DNA from: an uncultured bacterium
GTDB lineage: Bacteria; Pseudomonadota; Gammaproteobacteria; Burkholderiales; Burkholderiaceae_E
Assembly (NCBI GenBank): GCA_903866395.1
Contig: CAIPNM010000077.1
Coordinates: 1-44,938, forward strand
Reading direction: 5' to 3'
Length of the DNA stretch: 44,938 nucleotides
Numbering within the stretch: the stretch's first letter is position 1; the number at the start of each line of letters is the position of its first letter. A program made the translations under genes and the position numbers. The notes beneath the pieces are model-generated. The model had not been told where the DNA came from. It did no database searches and saw only the letters and a list, made by a program, of their open reading frames with translations. Below are positions 1-8,127 of this stretch, piece by piece.

Positions 1-30
1 GCCGCGCCCCTTCTTGCGGATGGATGCCAT
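1..30 (-). CDS. Start of a probable tyrosine recombinase (integrase), truncated by the window edge
   Basis: Only the first ten codons are inside the window; they read MASIRKKGRG on the minus strand. A good Shine-Dalgarno sequence (AGGAG, plus-strand positions 38-42) sits seven bases before the ATG, so a gene really does start here. Short basic starts of the type M-A-[ST]-I-R-K are typical of phage and island integrases whose N-terminal part binds arm-type DNA sites. The position fits: the 3' end of a tRNA-Asn gene lies 145 bp away and faces the gene, the usual geometry for an element integrated at a tRNA. The integrase label is inference from ten residues plus context; another small basic protein cannot be excluded. 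Confidence 0.5.
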   Translation of the reverse strand, partial: MASIRKKGRG

Positions 31-75
31 GAGGCAGCTCCTGTGAGCAGCTCAACGACCAGGCAATGCGACCAC

Positions 76-107
76 CGGTGGGAAAACGGTGGGAACTCCG
101 GAGGGAA
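76..107. repeat. Three 9-bp direct repeats between integrase start and tRNA-Asn
   Basis: CGGTGGGAA occurs at 76-84 and 87-95, and CGGAGGGAA at 99-107, so the spacing is 11 and 12 bp, about one helical turn. Such phased repeats beside an integrase gene resemble arm-type recombinase or excisionase binding sites, or an operator for the integrase promoter. The repeats are seen directly; the role is inferred. Confidence 0.55.
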
Positions 108-117
108 ATGACGCCGC

Positions 118-153
118 AAAAACAAAAGGGCTGCACGCTCTCACATGCAACCC
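118..153 (-). terminator. Intrinsic terminator of tRNA-Asn
   Basis: On the minus strand an 8-bp stem pairs 146-153 with 128-135 (one G-U pair) around a 10-base loop. It is followed by TTTTGTTTTT (positions 127-118). It lies 22 bp beyond the tRNA 3' end and is a convincing rho-independent terminator. It would also shield the leftward integrase gene from tRNA transcription. Confidence 0.8.
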
Positions 154-175
154 CTTGTTCTTACAGCACTTGTTT

Positions 176-251
176 TGGCTCCCCGACCTGGGCTCGAACC
201 AGGGACCTACGGATTAACAGTCCGGCGCTCTACCGACTGAGCTATCGGGGA
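176..251 (-). tRNA. tRNA-Asn (anticodon GTT)
   Basis: A full cloverleaf is present: the 5' acceptor strand TCCCCGA pairs with TCGGGGA, the anticodon stem encloses CTGTTAA with anticodon GTT, the T-loop GGTTCGAGCC is intact, and CCA is encoded (176-178). The length is 76 bases. It has its own promoter and terminator. The 3' end points to the putative integrase gene, so this gene probably serves as an attachment site. Confidence 0.97.
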
Positions 252-274
252 TTTGCCTTCCAGCAAAGCCCTCG

Positions 275-303
275 ATTATAGAGGGCTACGCGCGCGCCGG
301 CAA
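275..303 (-). promoter_or_regulatory. Sigma-70 promoter of tRNA-Asn
   Basis: On the minus strand TTGCCG (303-298) is followed after 17 bp by a perfect TATAAT (280-275). The expected start is near 268, about 17 bases before the mature tRNA 5' end. The -10 box lies in the loop of a perfect inverted repeat (AGCCCTC at 267-273, GAGGGCT at 281-287). Confidence 0.75.
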
Positions 304-322
304 GCCGAGGGCAGCCGGCGCG
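293..322 (-). terminator. Stem-loop downstream of lon
   Basis: A perfect 9-bp inverted repeat (CGCGCCGGC at 293-301, GCCGGCGCG at 314-322) with a 12-base loop begins 8 bp after the lon stop codon. There is no T-run, so it may be a weak or rho-assisted terminator. It overlaps the -35 box of the tRNA-Asn promoter. Confidence 0.45.
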
Positions 323-329
323 TGGCGGC

Positions 330-2747
330 CTAGTGCGTCACGACGTCTGAACCACCCTTCGCCTTCTCGGCTTCGGGCGGAACGCTTGCCGCGGCGGCAG
401 GCTCATCATCCGGCAGCGGCTCGGGCATGCGCTCAAGCGCGAGCTCAAGCACACGGTCGATCCATTTGACCGGCACGATTTCGAGACGGTTCTTAACGTT
501 GTCGGGAATGTCGGCGAGATCTTTCACGTTTTCCTCGGGGATCAGCACCGTCTTGATCCCACCGCGATGGGCCGCGAGCAGCTTTTCCTTCAATCCGCCG
601 ATCGCCAGCACCTCACCCCGCAACGTGACTTCGCCGGTCATCGCCACATCCGCCCGAACCGGAATATCAGTGAGCACCGAGACCAGTGCGGTGGTCATGG
701 CAATACCGGCGCTGGGCCCGTCCTTGGGCGTTGCGCCTTCAGGCACGTGAATATGAATATCCCGCTTCTCATGAAAGCCCGGCTTGATACCAAGACGACG
801 GGCACGGCGCCGAACCACAGTCATGGCCGCCTTGATCGACTCCTGCATCACATCGCCCAGTTTGCCAGTGAAGGTGGCCGTTCCTTTGCCATCGACCGCA
901 ACCGCCTCGATGGTAAGCAGTTCGCCACCCACTTCGGTCCAGGCCAAGCCAGTGACCTGCCCGACCTGATTCTCCTTTTCTGCAACCCCGAAACTGAAGC
1001 GCCGAACCCCGCAAAACTTATCCAGGTTCTTGCCAGTCACCTGAACCTTGCGCTCCTGCTTCTTGAGCAGCAGCATCTTGACCACCTTGCGACAGATTTT
1101 GCTGATCTCGCGCTCAAGCGATCGCACACCCGCCTCGCGGGTGTAGTAGCGAATGATGTCCCGGATGGCACTCTCACTCACCACGATCTCGGTGGCCTTC
1201 AGCCCAGTGTTCTTCATCTGCTTTGCCAGCAGATAGCGCTGGGCGATACTGACCTTTTCGTCTTCGGTGTAGCCTGACAAGCGAATCACCTCGAGACGAT
1301 CGAGCAGCGCCGGCGGGATATTGAGACTGTTTGCGGTCGCCACAAACATCACATCCGACAGGTCGTACTCAACCTCGACGTAGTGATCAACGAAGGTGGA
1401 GTTCTGCTCGGGATCGAGCACCTCCAACAACGCCGAAGCCGGATCACCTCGGAAATCCATGCCCATCTTGTCGACCTCATCGAGCAAGAAGAGAGGATTA
1501 CGCACCCCTACCCGGCTGAGGCTCTGCAGAATCTTGCCGGGCATGGACCCGATGTAAGTGCGGCGATGACCACGAATCTCAGCCTCATCACGCACGCCTC
1601 CAAGTGCCATGCGGATGAACTTGCGATTGGTTGCCCGGGCGATTGACTGCCCAAGCGAGGTCTTGCCCACCCCGGGCGGCCCCACCAGACAAAGGATAGG
1701 AGCTTTCAGGCGATCGACCCGCTGCTGTACCGCGAGATATTCGAGGATGCGCTCCTTGACCTTGTCGAGACCGAAATGGTCATCATCAAGCACCTTTTGG
1801 GCGTTGCTCAGATCGTTGTTGATCTTGCTCTTCTTGCGCCAGGGGAGATTCACCAGAGTGTCGATGTAATTACGCACCACGGTCGCCTCGGCTGACATGG
1901 GCGACATGAGCTTGAGCTTTCGAAACTCAGTTTCCGCCTTTTTAAGCGCTTCCTTGGGCATCTTGGCTGCGCGGATTTTCTTGTCGAGCTCCTCGAGATC
2001 GGCGCCCTCTTCGCCCTCGCCAAGCTCTTTCTGGATGGCCTTAACCTGCTCGTTGAGGTAATACTCGCGCTGGCTCTTCTCCATCTGACGCTTCACGCGA
2101 CCGCGAATGCGCTTTTCCACCTGCAGGATGTCGAGCTCGGTTTCAATCTGCGCGAGAAGCTTTTCCAGGCGCTCGGGCACACCAATGATTTCAAGAATGC
2201 CCTGCTTCTGTTCGATCTTGATTGGCAGGTGCGCTGCGATGGTGTCGGCCAGACGACCCGGATCGTCAATACCAGAAAGCGAAGCCAGAATTTCAGGCGG
2301 CACCTTCTTGTTCAATTTCACGTACTGGTCGAACTGCGCGAGGATGGCGCGACGCAAGGCTTCAACCTCAGGCGCCGGTCCGGAGGGTTGCTCGATGGGG
2401 GTGACCTCGCACACGAAGTGCGCGCCGTTGTCCTGTACCGATTCGATTCGACCGCGCCGCGTGCCCTCCACCAGCACCTTCACCGTGCCATCGGGAAGTT
2501 TCAGCATCTGAAGAATGCCCGACAGACAGCCGATCTCGTGGATGTCAGTTGCCGTGGGCTCGTCTTTCGAGGCGTTTTTCTGGGCAACCAACATGATGCT
2601 CTTGCCACCCTCCATGGCCGCCTCGAGCGCCTTGATTGACTTTGGCCGCCCCACAAACAAGGGGATCACCATGTGAGGGAAGACCACCACGTCGCGCAGG
2701 GGCAGCAGCGGCAGCACCTGAGCGATAGACGGCTGGGGATCAGACAT
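330..2747 (-). CDS. lon: Lon ATP-dependent serine protease
   Basis: Lon is a cytoplasmic hexameric AAA+ protease that degrades misfolded proteins and short-lived regulators. The 805-residue product has the N-terminal substrate-recognition domain, Walker A GPPGVGKT at about 356-363, Walker B (FLLDEVDK), and the protease domain with the Ser679 (PKDGPSAGI) / Lys722 (GGLKEK) dyad, the same numbering as in E. coli. The start was set at MSDPQP because GGAG lies 8 bases before it; an in-frame ATG four codons earlier overlaps that Shine-Dalgarno sequence. It is the last gene of the tig-clpP-clpX-lon block but has a 163-bp leader with a sigma-32-like promoter. The C-terminal tail is Ala/Pro/Glu-rich. 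Confidence 0.98.
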   Translation of the reverse strand: MSDPQPSIAQVLPLLPLRDVVVFPHMVIPLFVGRPKSIKALEAAMEGGKSIMLVAQKNASKDEPTATDIHEIGCLSGILQMLKLPDGTVKVLVEGTRRGRIESVQDNGAHFVCEVTPIEQPSGPAPEVEALRRAILAQFDQYVKLNKKVPPEILASLSGIDDPGRLADTIAAHLPIKIEQKQGILEIIGVPERLEKLLAQIETELDILQVEKRIRGRVKRQMEKSQREYYLNEQVKAIQKELGEGEEGADLEELDKKIRAAKMPKEALKKAETEFRKLKLMSPMSAEATVVRNYIDTLVNLPWRKKSKINNDLSNAQKVLDDDHFGLDKVKERILEYLAVQQRVDRLKAPILCLVGPPGVGKTSLGQSIARATNRKFIRMALGGVRDEAEIRGHRRTYIGSMPGKILQSLSRVGVRNPLFLLDEVDKMGMDFRGDPASALLEVLDPEQNSTFVDHYVEVEYDLSDVMFVATANSLNIPPALLDRLEVIRLSGYTEDEKVSIAQRYLLAKQMKNTGLKATEIVVSESAIRDIIRYYTREAGVRSLEREISKICRKVVKMLLLKKQERKVQVTGKNLDKFCGVRRFSFGVAEKENQVGQVTGLAWTEVGGELLTIEAVAVDGKGTATFTGKLGDVMQESIKAAMTVVRRRARRLGIKPGFHEKRDIHIHVPEGATPKDGPSAGIAMTTALVSVLTDIPVRADVAMTGEVTLRGEVLAIGGLKEKLLAAHRGGIKTVLIPEENVKDLADIPDNVKNRLEIVPVKWIDRVLELALERMPEPLPDDEPAAAASVPPEAEKAKGGSDVVTH

Positions 2748-2776
2748 GGCGGACTCCAATTAGGCGTAAGCGTGGC

Positions 2777-2805
2777 AGATGCGTGCGACCCGGCCTGATT
2801 TCAAG
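2777..2805 (-). promoter_or_regulatory. Sigma-32 (heat-shock) promoter of lon
   Basis: The minus strand carries CTTGAAA (2805-2799), then 14 bp, then ACGCATCT (2784-2777). The sigma-32 consensus is CTTGAAA and CCCCATNT; the -35 match is perfect and the -10 lacks two C's. Transcription would start near 2770, about 22 bases before the lon ATG and just upstream of its Shine-Dalgarno sequence. Heat-shock control of lon is well established in E. coli. Confidence 0.7.
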
Positions 2806-2910
2806 CCGGGCGCGCACATTTGCGCGATGAATGGTGAGTGGGGGCGGGGACCCTCCCCCGCGCGGCGCTCGGAACTGAGCATACCGCGAATGACGCCGCT
2901 TCCGCGGCAA

Positions 2911-4176
2911 TCAGCTTGCAGCGACTCGGGGTGCATCCGAGTAGATGAGCAACGGCTTACCGTCTCCGTTGATCGAAGCGTCGTCGACCACGACTTTTTG
3001 AACGTTCTGTGAGCCAGGTAGCTCGAACATGGTGTCGAGCAACACATGTTCGAGAATGGAGCGAAGACCGCGTGCACCCGTTTTTCTGCGGAGTGCCTTC
3101 TGCGCAATGGCCGCTAGCGCCGAGGGCCGTACCTCGAGGTCGACCCCTTCCATTTCGAAGAGCCGTTGGTACTGCTTAATGAGCGCATTGCGGGGTTGAA
3201 CCAGGATATCGATGAGCGCGGCCTCGCCGAGTTCGTCGAGCGTGGCCACCACCGGCAGGCGCCCAACCAGCTCGGGAATGAGCCCGAACTTGATGAGGTC
3301 TTCAGGCTCGACTTCACGAAGCACATCGCCCACCGAGCGCTCGCTTGCGCTCCGCACTTCCGCGCCGAAACCAATGCCACTGCGCTCTGAGCGGTTACGG
3401 ATGACTTTTTCCAACCCGTCGAAAGCCCCGCCACAGATGAACAGGATGTTGGTGGTGTCGATCTGAACGAAGTCCTGGTTGGGGTGCTTGCGTCCCCCTT
3501 GAGGCGGCACCGACGCAACCGTGCCCTCAACCAACTTCAGGAGGGCCTGCTGCACGCCCTCGCCCGAAACGTCACGCGTGATGGAGGGGTTATCAGACTT
3601 GCGAGAGATCTTGTCGATTTCGTCGATGTAGACGATGCCGTTTTGGGCCTTTTCGACGTCGTAGTTGCAGTTTTGCAGAAGCTTCTGAATGATGTTTTCG
3701 ACGTCTTCGCCCACGTAGCCCGCTTCGGTGAGCGTCGTGGCATCGGCAATGACGAACGGGACATTGAGAAGCCGTGCGAGCGTTTGCGCAAGCAGCGTCT
3801 TTCCGGAACCAGTGGGACCCACCAGCAGGATGTTGCTCTTGGAGAGCTCGATCTCGTCTTTCTTGCCCTTGTTGCGCAAGCGCTTGTAGTGGTTGTAGAC
3901 CGCCACCGCAAGAATGCGCTTAGCCTTCTGCTGGCCAATCACGTATTGATCAAGGATGGATGCGATTTCGGACGGCGTGGGCAAGCCGCTTCGGGCAGCG
4001 CCCTCGGCAGGCGTGTCGGCCTGGACCTCGTCGCGGATGATGTCGTTACAGAGCTCGATGCACTCGTCGCAGATGAAAACCGACGGACCGGCGATCAGCT
4101 TGCGGACTTCGTGCTGGCTCTTCCCGCAAAACGAGCAGTAGAGCGGCTTTTCGCCTGAGGCCTTCTTTTCGGACAT
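2911..4176 (-). CDS. clpX: ClpX, AAA+ unfoldase subunit of ClpXP
   Basis: ClpX unfolds tagged proteins (for example SsrA-tagged) and feeds them to ClpP. The 421-residue product has the N-terminal C4 zinc domain (Cys14, Cys17, Cys36, Cys39), Walker A GPTGSGKT at 120-127, Walker B with DEIDK, and the C-terminal sensor-2 region (TGARGLRSI). The length matches the family. It follows clpP by 30 bp on the same strand, so the two are probably cotranscribed. Confidence 0.98.
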   Translation of the reverse strand: MSEKKASGEKPLYCSFCGKSQHEVRKLIAGPSVFICDECIELCNDIIRDEVQADTPAEGAARSGLPTPSEIASILDQYVIGQQKAKRILAVAVYNHYKRLRNKGKKDEIELSKSNILLVGPTGSGKTLLAQTLARLLNVPFVIADATTLTEAGYVGEDVENIIQKLLQNCNYDVEKAQNGIVYIDEIDKISRKSDNPSITRDVSGEGVQQALLKLVEGTVASVPPQGGRKHPNQDFVQIDTTNILFICGGAFDGLEKVIRNRSERSGIGFGAEVRSASERSVGDVLREVEPEDLIKFGLIPELVGRLPVVATLDELGEAALIDILVQPRNALIKQYQRLFEMEGVDLEVRPSALAAIAQKALRRKTGARGLRSILEHVLLDTMFELPGSQNVQKVVVDDASINGDGKPLLIYSDAPRVAAS

Positions 4177-4206
4177 TGCTACCCCGAGTGGGCGCCGAGC
4201 ACCGCC

Positions 4207-4869
4207 TTAAGCGGCTTCGGCACGGCTCGACAGAACCTTATCAATCAACCCGTAGCTTACCGCATCTTCCGCGGACATGAAGGTGTCACGGTCGGTGTCG
4301 CGTTCGATACGGTCAACAGGCTGGCCGGTTTTCTCAGCCAGAATGCCATTCAGACGCTGGCGCAGATACAGGATTTCTTTGGCCTGGATTTCAATGTCGC
4401 TCGCCTGGCCCTGCGCACCACCCGAAGGCTGGTGGATCATGACGCGCGCATTGGGCAAAGCGAAGCGCTTGCCCTTTGCTCCCGCGGCAAGCAGGAACGC
4501 CCCCATGCTGGCGGCGATCCCCATGCAGAGCGTGGACACGGCGGGCTTGATGAACTGCATGGTGTCGTAGATGGCAAGCCCCGCCGACACCGACCCGCCC
4601 GGTGAATTGATGTAGAACGAAATGTCCTTGTCAGGATTTTCGGACTCGAGAAAAAGCATCTGCGCGACCACCAAATTGGCGGTGCTGTCCATCACCGGCC
4701 CCACCAGGAACACCACCCGCTCACGAAGCAGTCGCGAGTAGATATCGTAGGCACGCTCGCCACGGCCGCTGGTCTCGATCACGATGGGGACGAGGCCCAA
4801 CCCCTGCGGCTCCTGACGCTGCGCAAGGTGAGCGTTGACAAGGTCTTCTACGAGCGTGTTACGAACCAT
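4207..4869 (-). CDS. clpP: ClpP, proteolytic subunit of ClpXP/ClpAP
   Basis: ClpP is the tetradecameric serine peptidase that works with ClpX or ClpA. The 220-residue product carries the triad Ser121 (GIAASMGAF), His146 ([10 protein letters not shown]) and Asp195 (DTDRDTFMS). A short N-terminal propeptide is expected, as in other ClpP proteins. The gene lies 25 bp after tig and 30 bp before clpX, the classic tig-clpP-clpX order. Confidence 0.98.
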   Translation of the reverse strand: MVRNTLVEDLVNAHLAQRQEPQGLGLVPIVIETSGRGERAYDIYSRLLRERVVFLVGPVMDSTANLVVAQMLFLESENPDKDISFYINSPGGSVSAGLAIYDTMQFIKPAVSTLCMGIAASMGAFLLAAGAKGKRFALPNARVMIHQPSGGAQGQASDIEIQAKEILYLRQRLNGILAEKTGQPVDRIERDTDRDTFMSAEDAVSYGLIDKVLSSRAEAA

Positions 4870-4894
4870 GGCGACGATACTCCGGGAAAAAGGG

Positions 4895-6199
4895 TCAGCC
4901 CTGCTGCGACATCAGTTCGTCAAATGCGATCGGCTGATCCTGAACCTTTGCCTTTTCAAGAAGCCAGTCCACCACGTTTTGTTCGACCACCAGCGATTCA
5001 ACCTGCGCGAGCAGGTCGCGGTTGCTGAAGTAGTGACGAACCACCTCGGGCGGATTTTCGTAGGCGCGCGAAAGCTCCTCGATGTGCTTGCGGATCTGAT
5101 CCGGCTTGGCTTGCAGCTTTTCGCGCCGCACAATTTCAGCCACCAGCAGCCCCAGACGAACCCGCTTCTCAGCCTGATCGCGGAAGGCCTCAGGCGGAAC
5201 CGGGATATTGCGGACATCCATCCCGCGCGCCTTGAGGTCGGCTTTCATACGTTCGGCAAGCGCACCGCTTTCCGATTCCACCAGGGATTTGGGGAGCTCA
5301 AAGCTGGCAAGCGCAGGTAACGCTTCCATCACGCCAGTTTTGTTGCGCATCCGCAAACGCTCGGAGACTTCGCGCTCGAGGTTGGCACGCAATTCACCAC
5401 GCATGCGCGCCACGTCACCGTCGGCGATGCCCAGCTGACGGGCGAACTCGGCATCGACCTCCGGAAGCTGGGGCGACTCGAGCTTCTTGAGCGTGACCGA
5501 GAACTCTGCCGTCTTGCCAGCGAGGTCTTTCGAGCCGTAGTCATCGGGGAACTTCACCGGAAACTGACGGGCTTCGCCCACCCCAAGACCGCGAACGCCC
5601 GTCTCAAAGTCGGGAAGCATCCGGCCCTCGCCCAACACGAACGGGAAGTCCGAGGCCGTTCCGCCGTCAAAGGCGACACCCTCTAGCGTGCCCACGAAAT
5701 CGATGGTCGCCCGCTGACCGTCGGCGGCCGCACCGGAAGCTTCGTTCCATGATGCGCGCTGTTTTCTGAGAATCTCGACGGTCTTGTCGACCTCGGCGTC
5801 GGTCACCTCGCAACCATAGCGGGGGACTTCGCACGTCGCAGCGTCAGCCACCTCAAACTCGGGATAGACCTCAAACGTGGCGGTAAACGAAATTGCGCCC
5901 TCAGGAGCCCCTTGCGCAGGCTCAATGCGGGGTTCGCCAGCCACTCGCAGCTTGTGCTCAGTGACAGCGGCGTTAAACGCCTTGCCGACCAGATCACCCA
6001 ACACCTCGGCCTGCACCGACGCGCCGTATGAGCGCTCAACGACGCTCATCGGGACTTTACCTGGCCGAAAGCCCGACATTTTGACGGTCTTGGACAGCTG
6101 GCGAAGGCGATCGCCGACCTGCTTGGCCAGGTCGGCGCTGGCTACGTCCATCTTGAGGCGGCGCTCGAGAGCGCCTGTGTTTTCAATCACGGTTGTCAT
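4895..6199 (-). CDS. tig: Trigger factor, ribosome-associated chaperone
   Basis: Trigger factor binds ribosomal protein L23 at the tunnel exit and holds nascent chains. The 434-residue product has the ribosome-binding signature near residue 45 (SGFRPGKVP), a central FKBP-type domain (about 150-240, including [15 protein letters not shown]) and the helical C-terminal domain. The start MTTVIENTG was chosen by homology; an upstream in-frame ATG would add 14 residues unlike the family. A GGAAA-type Shine-Dalgarno sequence precedes it. It is the first gene of the proteostasis block. Confidence 0.97.
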   Translation of the reverse strand: MTTVIENTGALERRLKMDVASADLAKQVGDRLRQLSKTVKMSGFRPGKVPMSVVERSYGASVQAEVLGDLVGKAFNAAVTEHKLRVAGEPRIEPAQGAPEGAISFTATFEVYPEFEVADAATCEVPRYGCEVTDAEVDKTVEILRKQRASWNEASGAAADGQRATIDFVGTLEGVAFDGGTASDFPFVLGEGRMLPDFETGVRGLGVGEARQFPVKFPDDYGSKDLAGKTAEFSVTLKKLESPQLPEVDAEFARQLGIADGDVARMRGELRANLEREVSERLRMRNKTGVMEALPALASFELPKSLVESESGALAERMKADLKARGMDVRNIPVPPEAFRDQAEKRVRLGLLVAEIVRREKLQAKPDQIRKHIEELSRAYENPPEVVRHYFSNRDLLAQVESLVVEQNVVDWLLEKAKVQDQPIAFDELMSQQG

Positions 6200-6212
6200 G
6201 AAAAGTTTCCGG

Positions 6213-6233
6213 AAATAAACAGCCTGCAGGCTG
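6213..6233 (-). terminator. Terminator or attenuator between tRNA-Leu and tig
   Basis: A perfect 14-bp palindrome, CAGCCTGCAGGCTG (6220-6233), is followed on the minus strand by TTTATTT. It lies 26 bp beyond the tRNA-Leu 3' end and 20 bp before the tig ATG. It may end the tRNA transcript, with read-through or a separate promoter serving tig. Confidence 0.55.
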
Positions 6234-6259
6234 CAAACCAAAGCAGCGAGTCACGAGAC

Positions 6260-6344
6260 TGGTGCGGCCGAAAGGACTCGAACCTTCACGCCTCGCAGCG
6301 CCAGGACCTAAACCTGGTGCGTCTACCAATTCCGCCACGGCCGC
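6260..6344 (-). tRNA. tRNA-Leu (anticodon TAG)
   Basis: This is an 85-base class II tRNA with a long variable arm. The acceptor GCGGCCG pairs with CGGCCGC, the anticodon loop is TTTAGGT (anticodon TAG, reading CTN leucine codons), the T-loop GGTTCGAGTCC is intact, and CCA is encoded at 6260-6262. A possible -10 box TAGAAT lies at 6364-6359 on the minus strand, but no good -35 was seen. It is divergent from hpnC. Confidence 0.96.
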
Positions 6345-6410
6345 GTCAAAAGCTTGCGATTCTATCTGATCAACCGCAACCGCCATCCATTGCCTCTACA
6401 ATCGACCGCC

Positions 6411-7274
6411 ATGCACCCCCCAGCCTGGTCGTCGGTCGACCATTATGAGAACTTCCCGGTGGCATCAGTTTTGATGCCTGCACCGCTTCGTCCGGCGGTC
6501 ATCGCGCTCTATCGATTCGCCCGATTCGCCGACGATCTGGCCGATGAAGGAACGCTCACAGACGGTGAACGGCTCGATGCGCTCGCTCAGCTTGATCGCG
6601 CGCTTTGCGAGCCCTCGCCTCAGGCTCCAGCCGTCGTTCTGCATCTTTACCCGCTGATTGAACAGCACGCGCTTCCGATGGACCAGCTGCGCGCACTGCT
6701 CGATGCCTTCGCACAGGACGTTCGCGTTCACCGCTACCGCGATCGCGAGCAGCTCCTCGACTACTGCCGCCGGTCGGCCAACCCGGTGGGGCGGCTGGTC
6801 TTGCGGCTTTTCAACGCCGACAGCAGCGAGTGCGTTCAGCTTTCCGATCACATTTGTTCCGCGCTTCAGCTCATCAATTTTCTGCAGGACGTGTCGGTCG
6901 ACTGGCGCAAGGGGCGGGTCTATCTGCCTCAGGACGCGCTTCACATGACAGGTAGCGGCGACCATGACATCGAGCAGGCGGCAGCCGGCGCGCCACTACC
7001 GCCTGCACTGCAGCGCGCGATACGGGGCGAGCTCGAGTTCGCCCGGCAGATGCTCGCGGCCGGCGCGCCGCTGATTCGTCGCGTGCCCTGGCGGCTTTCG
7101 CTCGAACTGCGCGCGATCATCGCAGGCGGCCAACGCATCATCGACCGGATCGCGCGTGCGCAGCATGATGTGTTTAGACACCGCCCGACACTCGGTTGGC
7201 GTGATGCGCCCGCCCTCCTGGGACTCGCAATCGTGCCACCCCGCTTTCGCCCGTCGGGGCCGCCCGCACCATGA
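6411..7274 (+). CDS. hpnC: HpnC, squalene synthase-family enzyme (hydroxysqualene synthase)
   Basis: In the bacterial three-step route, HpnC converts presqualene diphosphate to hydroxysqualene. The 287-residue product is an all-alpha trans-prenyl enzyme with two Asp-rich sites: FADDLADE near residue 40 and LINFLQDVSVDWRKGR near 165. The start MHPPAW was chosen because the family begins just before VDHYENFPVAS; an upstream ATG would run into the tRNA-Leu promoter region. A TACAAT box at 6397-6402 lies only 8 bp before the ATG, so a nearly leaderless transcript is possible. The gene overlaps hpnD by 4 bp (ATGA). Confidence 0.93.
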   Translation: MHPPAWSSVDHYENFPVASVLMPAPLRPAVIALYRFARFADDLADEGTLTDGERLDALAQLDRALCEPSPQAPAVVLHLYPLIEQHALPMDQLRALLDAFAQDVRVHRYRDREQLLDYCRRSANPVGRLVLRLFNADSSECVQLSDHICSALQLINFLQDVSVDWRKGRVYLPQDALHMTGSGDHDIEQAAAGAPLPPALQRAIRGELEFARQMLAAGAPLIRRVPWRLSLELRAIIAGGQRIIDRIARAQHDVFRHRPTLGWRDAPALLGLAIVPPRFRPSGPPAP

Positions 7275-8119
7275 CCCCTGACGCCTACTGCCAGGAACGC
7301 GCTTCGCGCAGCGGATCGAGCTTCTACTACAGCTTCATGTTCCTGCCCCCCGAGCGGCGTCGCGCGATCACCGCGCTCTATGCGTTTTGTCGCGAAGTCG
7401 ATGATGTGGTTGACGAAATCCGCGAGGCGTCGGTGGCTCGCGCGAAGCTGGCCTGGTGGCGCGATGAAGTGAACCGACTCGAGGCTGGAGCCCCTCAGCA
7501 TCCGGTCACGCTTGCGCTTGCACCGCACATGCGGCCCTATTCCATCAGCTGCGCGCGGCTTCGCGACATCATCGACGGTATGCAGATGGATCTGGAGCAG
7601 AACCGATATCTCGACTTTGAGTCGCTCGGACTTTACTGCCATCGGGTGGCGGGTGTGGTGGGAATTCTCGCGGCTTCGATCTTTGGCGTGACGCATCCCG
7701 ACACGCTGCGCTACGCAGCCAAACTCGGTCTCGCGTTTCAACTGACCAACATCATCCGCGACGTTCGCGAAGACGCAAAGATGGGTCGGATCTATCTGCC
7801 CCTGGCTGAATTGCAACGCTTCGGCGTGACGGTTCCCGATCTGCTGGCCGTCCGCCCCTCAGACAATTTCATCGCACTCATGCGTTTTCAACATGCGCGT
7901 GCAGTCGAAACCTATCGCGAAGCACTCGCGCTGTTGCCTGAAGCAGACCGACGAAGCCAACGACCCGGACTGGTGATGGCATCCATTTACGCCACCCTGC
8001 TTGCCGAAATCGAACGCGATGGCCTGAGGGTTCTTACGCACCGCACGTCGCTTCCTCCGGTTCGCAAACTCTGGCTCGCGTGGCGCACCTGGCGTAGCGG
8101 ACAGGTGCGCGGCCTCTGA
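7271..8119 (+). CDS. hpnD: HpnD, presqualene diphosphate synthase
   Basis: HpnD joins two farnesyl diphosphates head to head to give presqualene diphosphate. The 282-residue product has the first Asp-rich motif in FCREVDDVVDE (about residues 41-51) and the second in LTNIIRDVREDAKMGRIYLP (about 158-177). Both resemble phytoene/squalene synthases and are better conserved than in HpnC. It is translationally coupled to hpnC through ATGA and followed 8 bp later by hpnE. Confidence 0.94.
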   Translation: MTPDAYCQERASRSGSSFYYSFMFLPPERRRAITALYAFCREVDDVVDEIREASVARAKLAWWRDEVNRLEAGAPQHPVTLALAPHMRPYSISCARLRDIIDGMQMDLEQNRYLDFESLGLYCHRVAGVVGILAASIFGVTHPDTLRYAAKLGLAFQLTNIIRDVREDAKMGRIYLPLAELQRFGVTVPDLLAVRPSDNFIALMRFQHARAVETYREALALLPEADRRSQRPGLVMASIYATLLAEIERDGLRVLTHRTSLPPVRKLWLAWRTWRSGQVRGL

Positions 8120-8127
8120 CTGCGGCC

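Noticed and set aside
427..1277. Long plus-strand frames opposite lon
   Set aside because: They lie fully antisense to a complete, well conserved lon gene and show no domain; GC-rich codon bias creates such shadows.
3484..4158. 224-codon plus-strand frame opposite clpX
   Set aside because: It is antisense to conserved clpX, has no recognisable motif and no ribosome site.
4954..4960. CTTGAAA in the tig 3' end as a sigma-32 promoter for clpP
   Set aside because: The -35-like box has no CCCAT-type -10 at 12-16 bp; the nearest match is about 25 bp away.
6941..7816. 291-codon minus-strand frame across hpnC/hpnD
   Set aside because: It crosses the junction of two clear squalene synthase-family genes on the other strand and has no homology signature.
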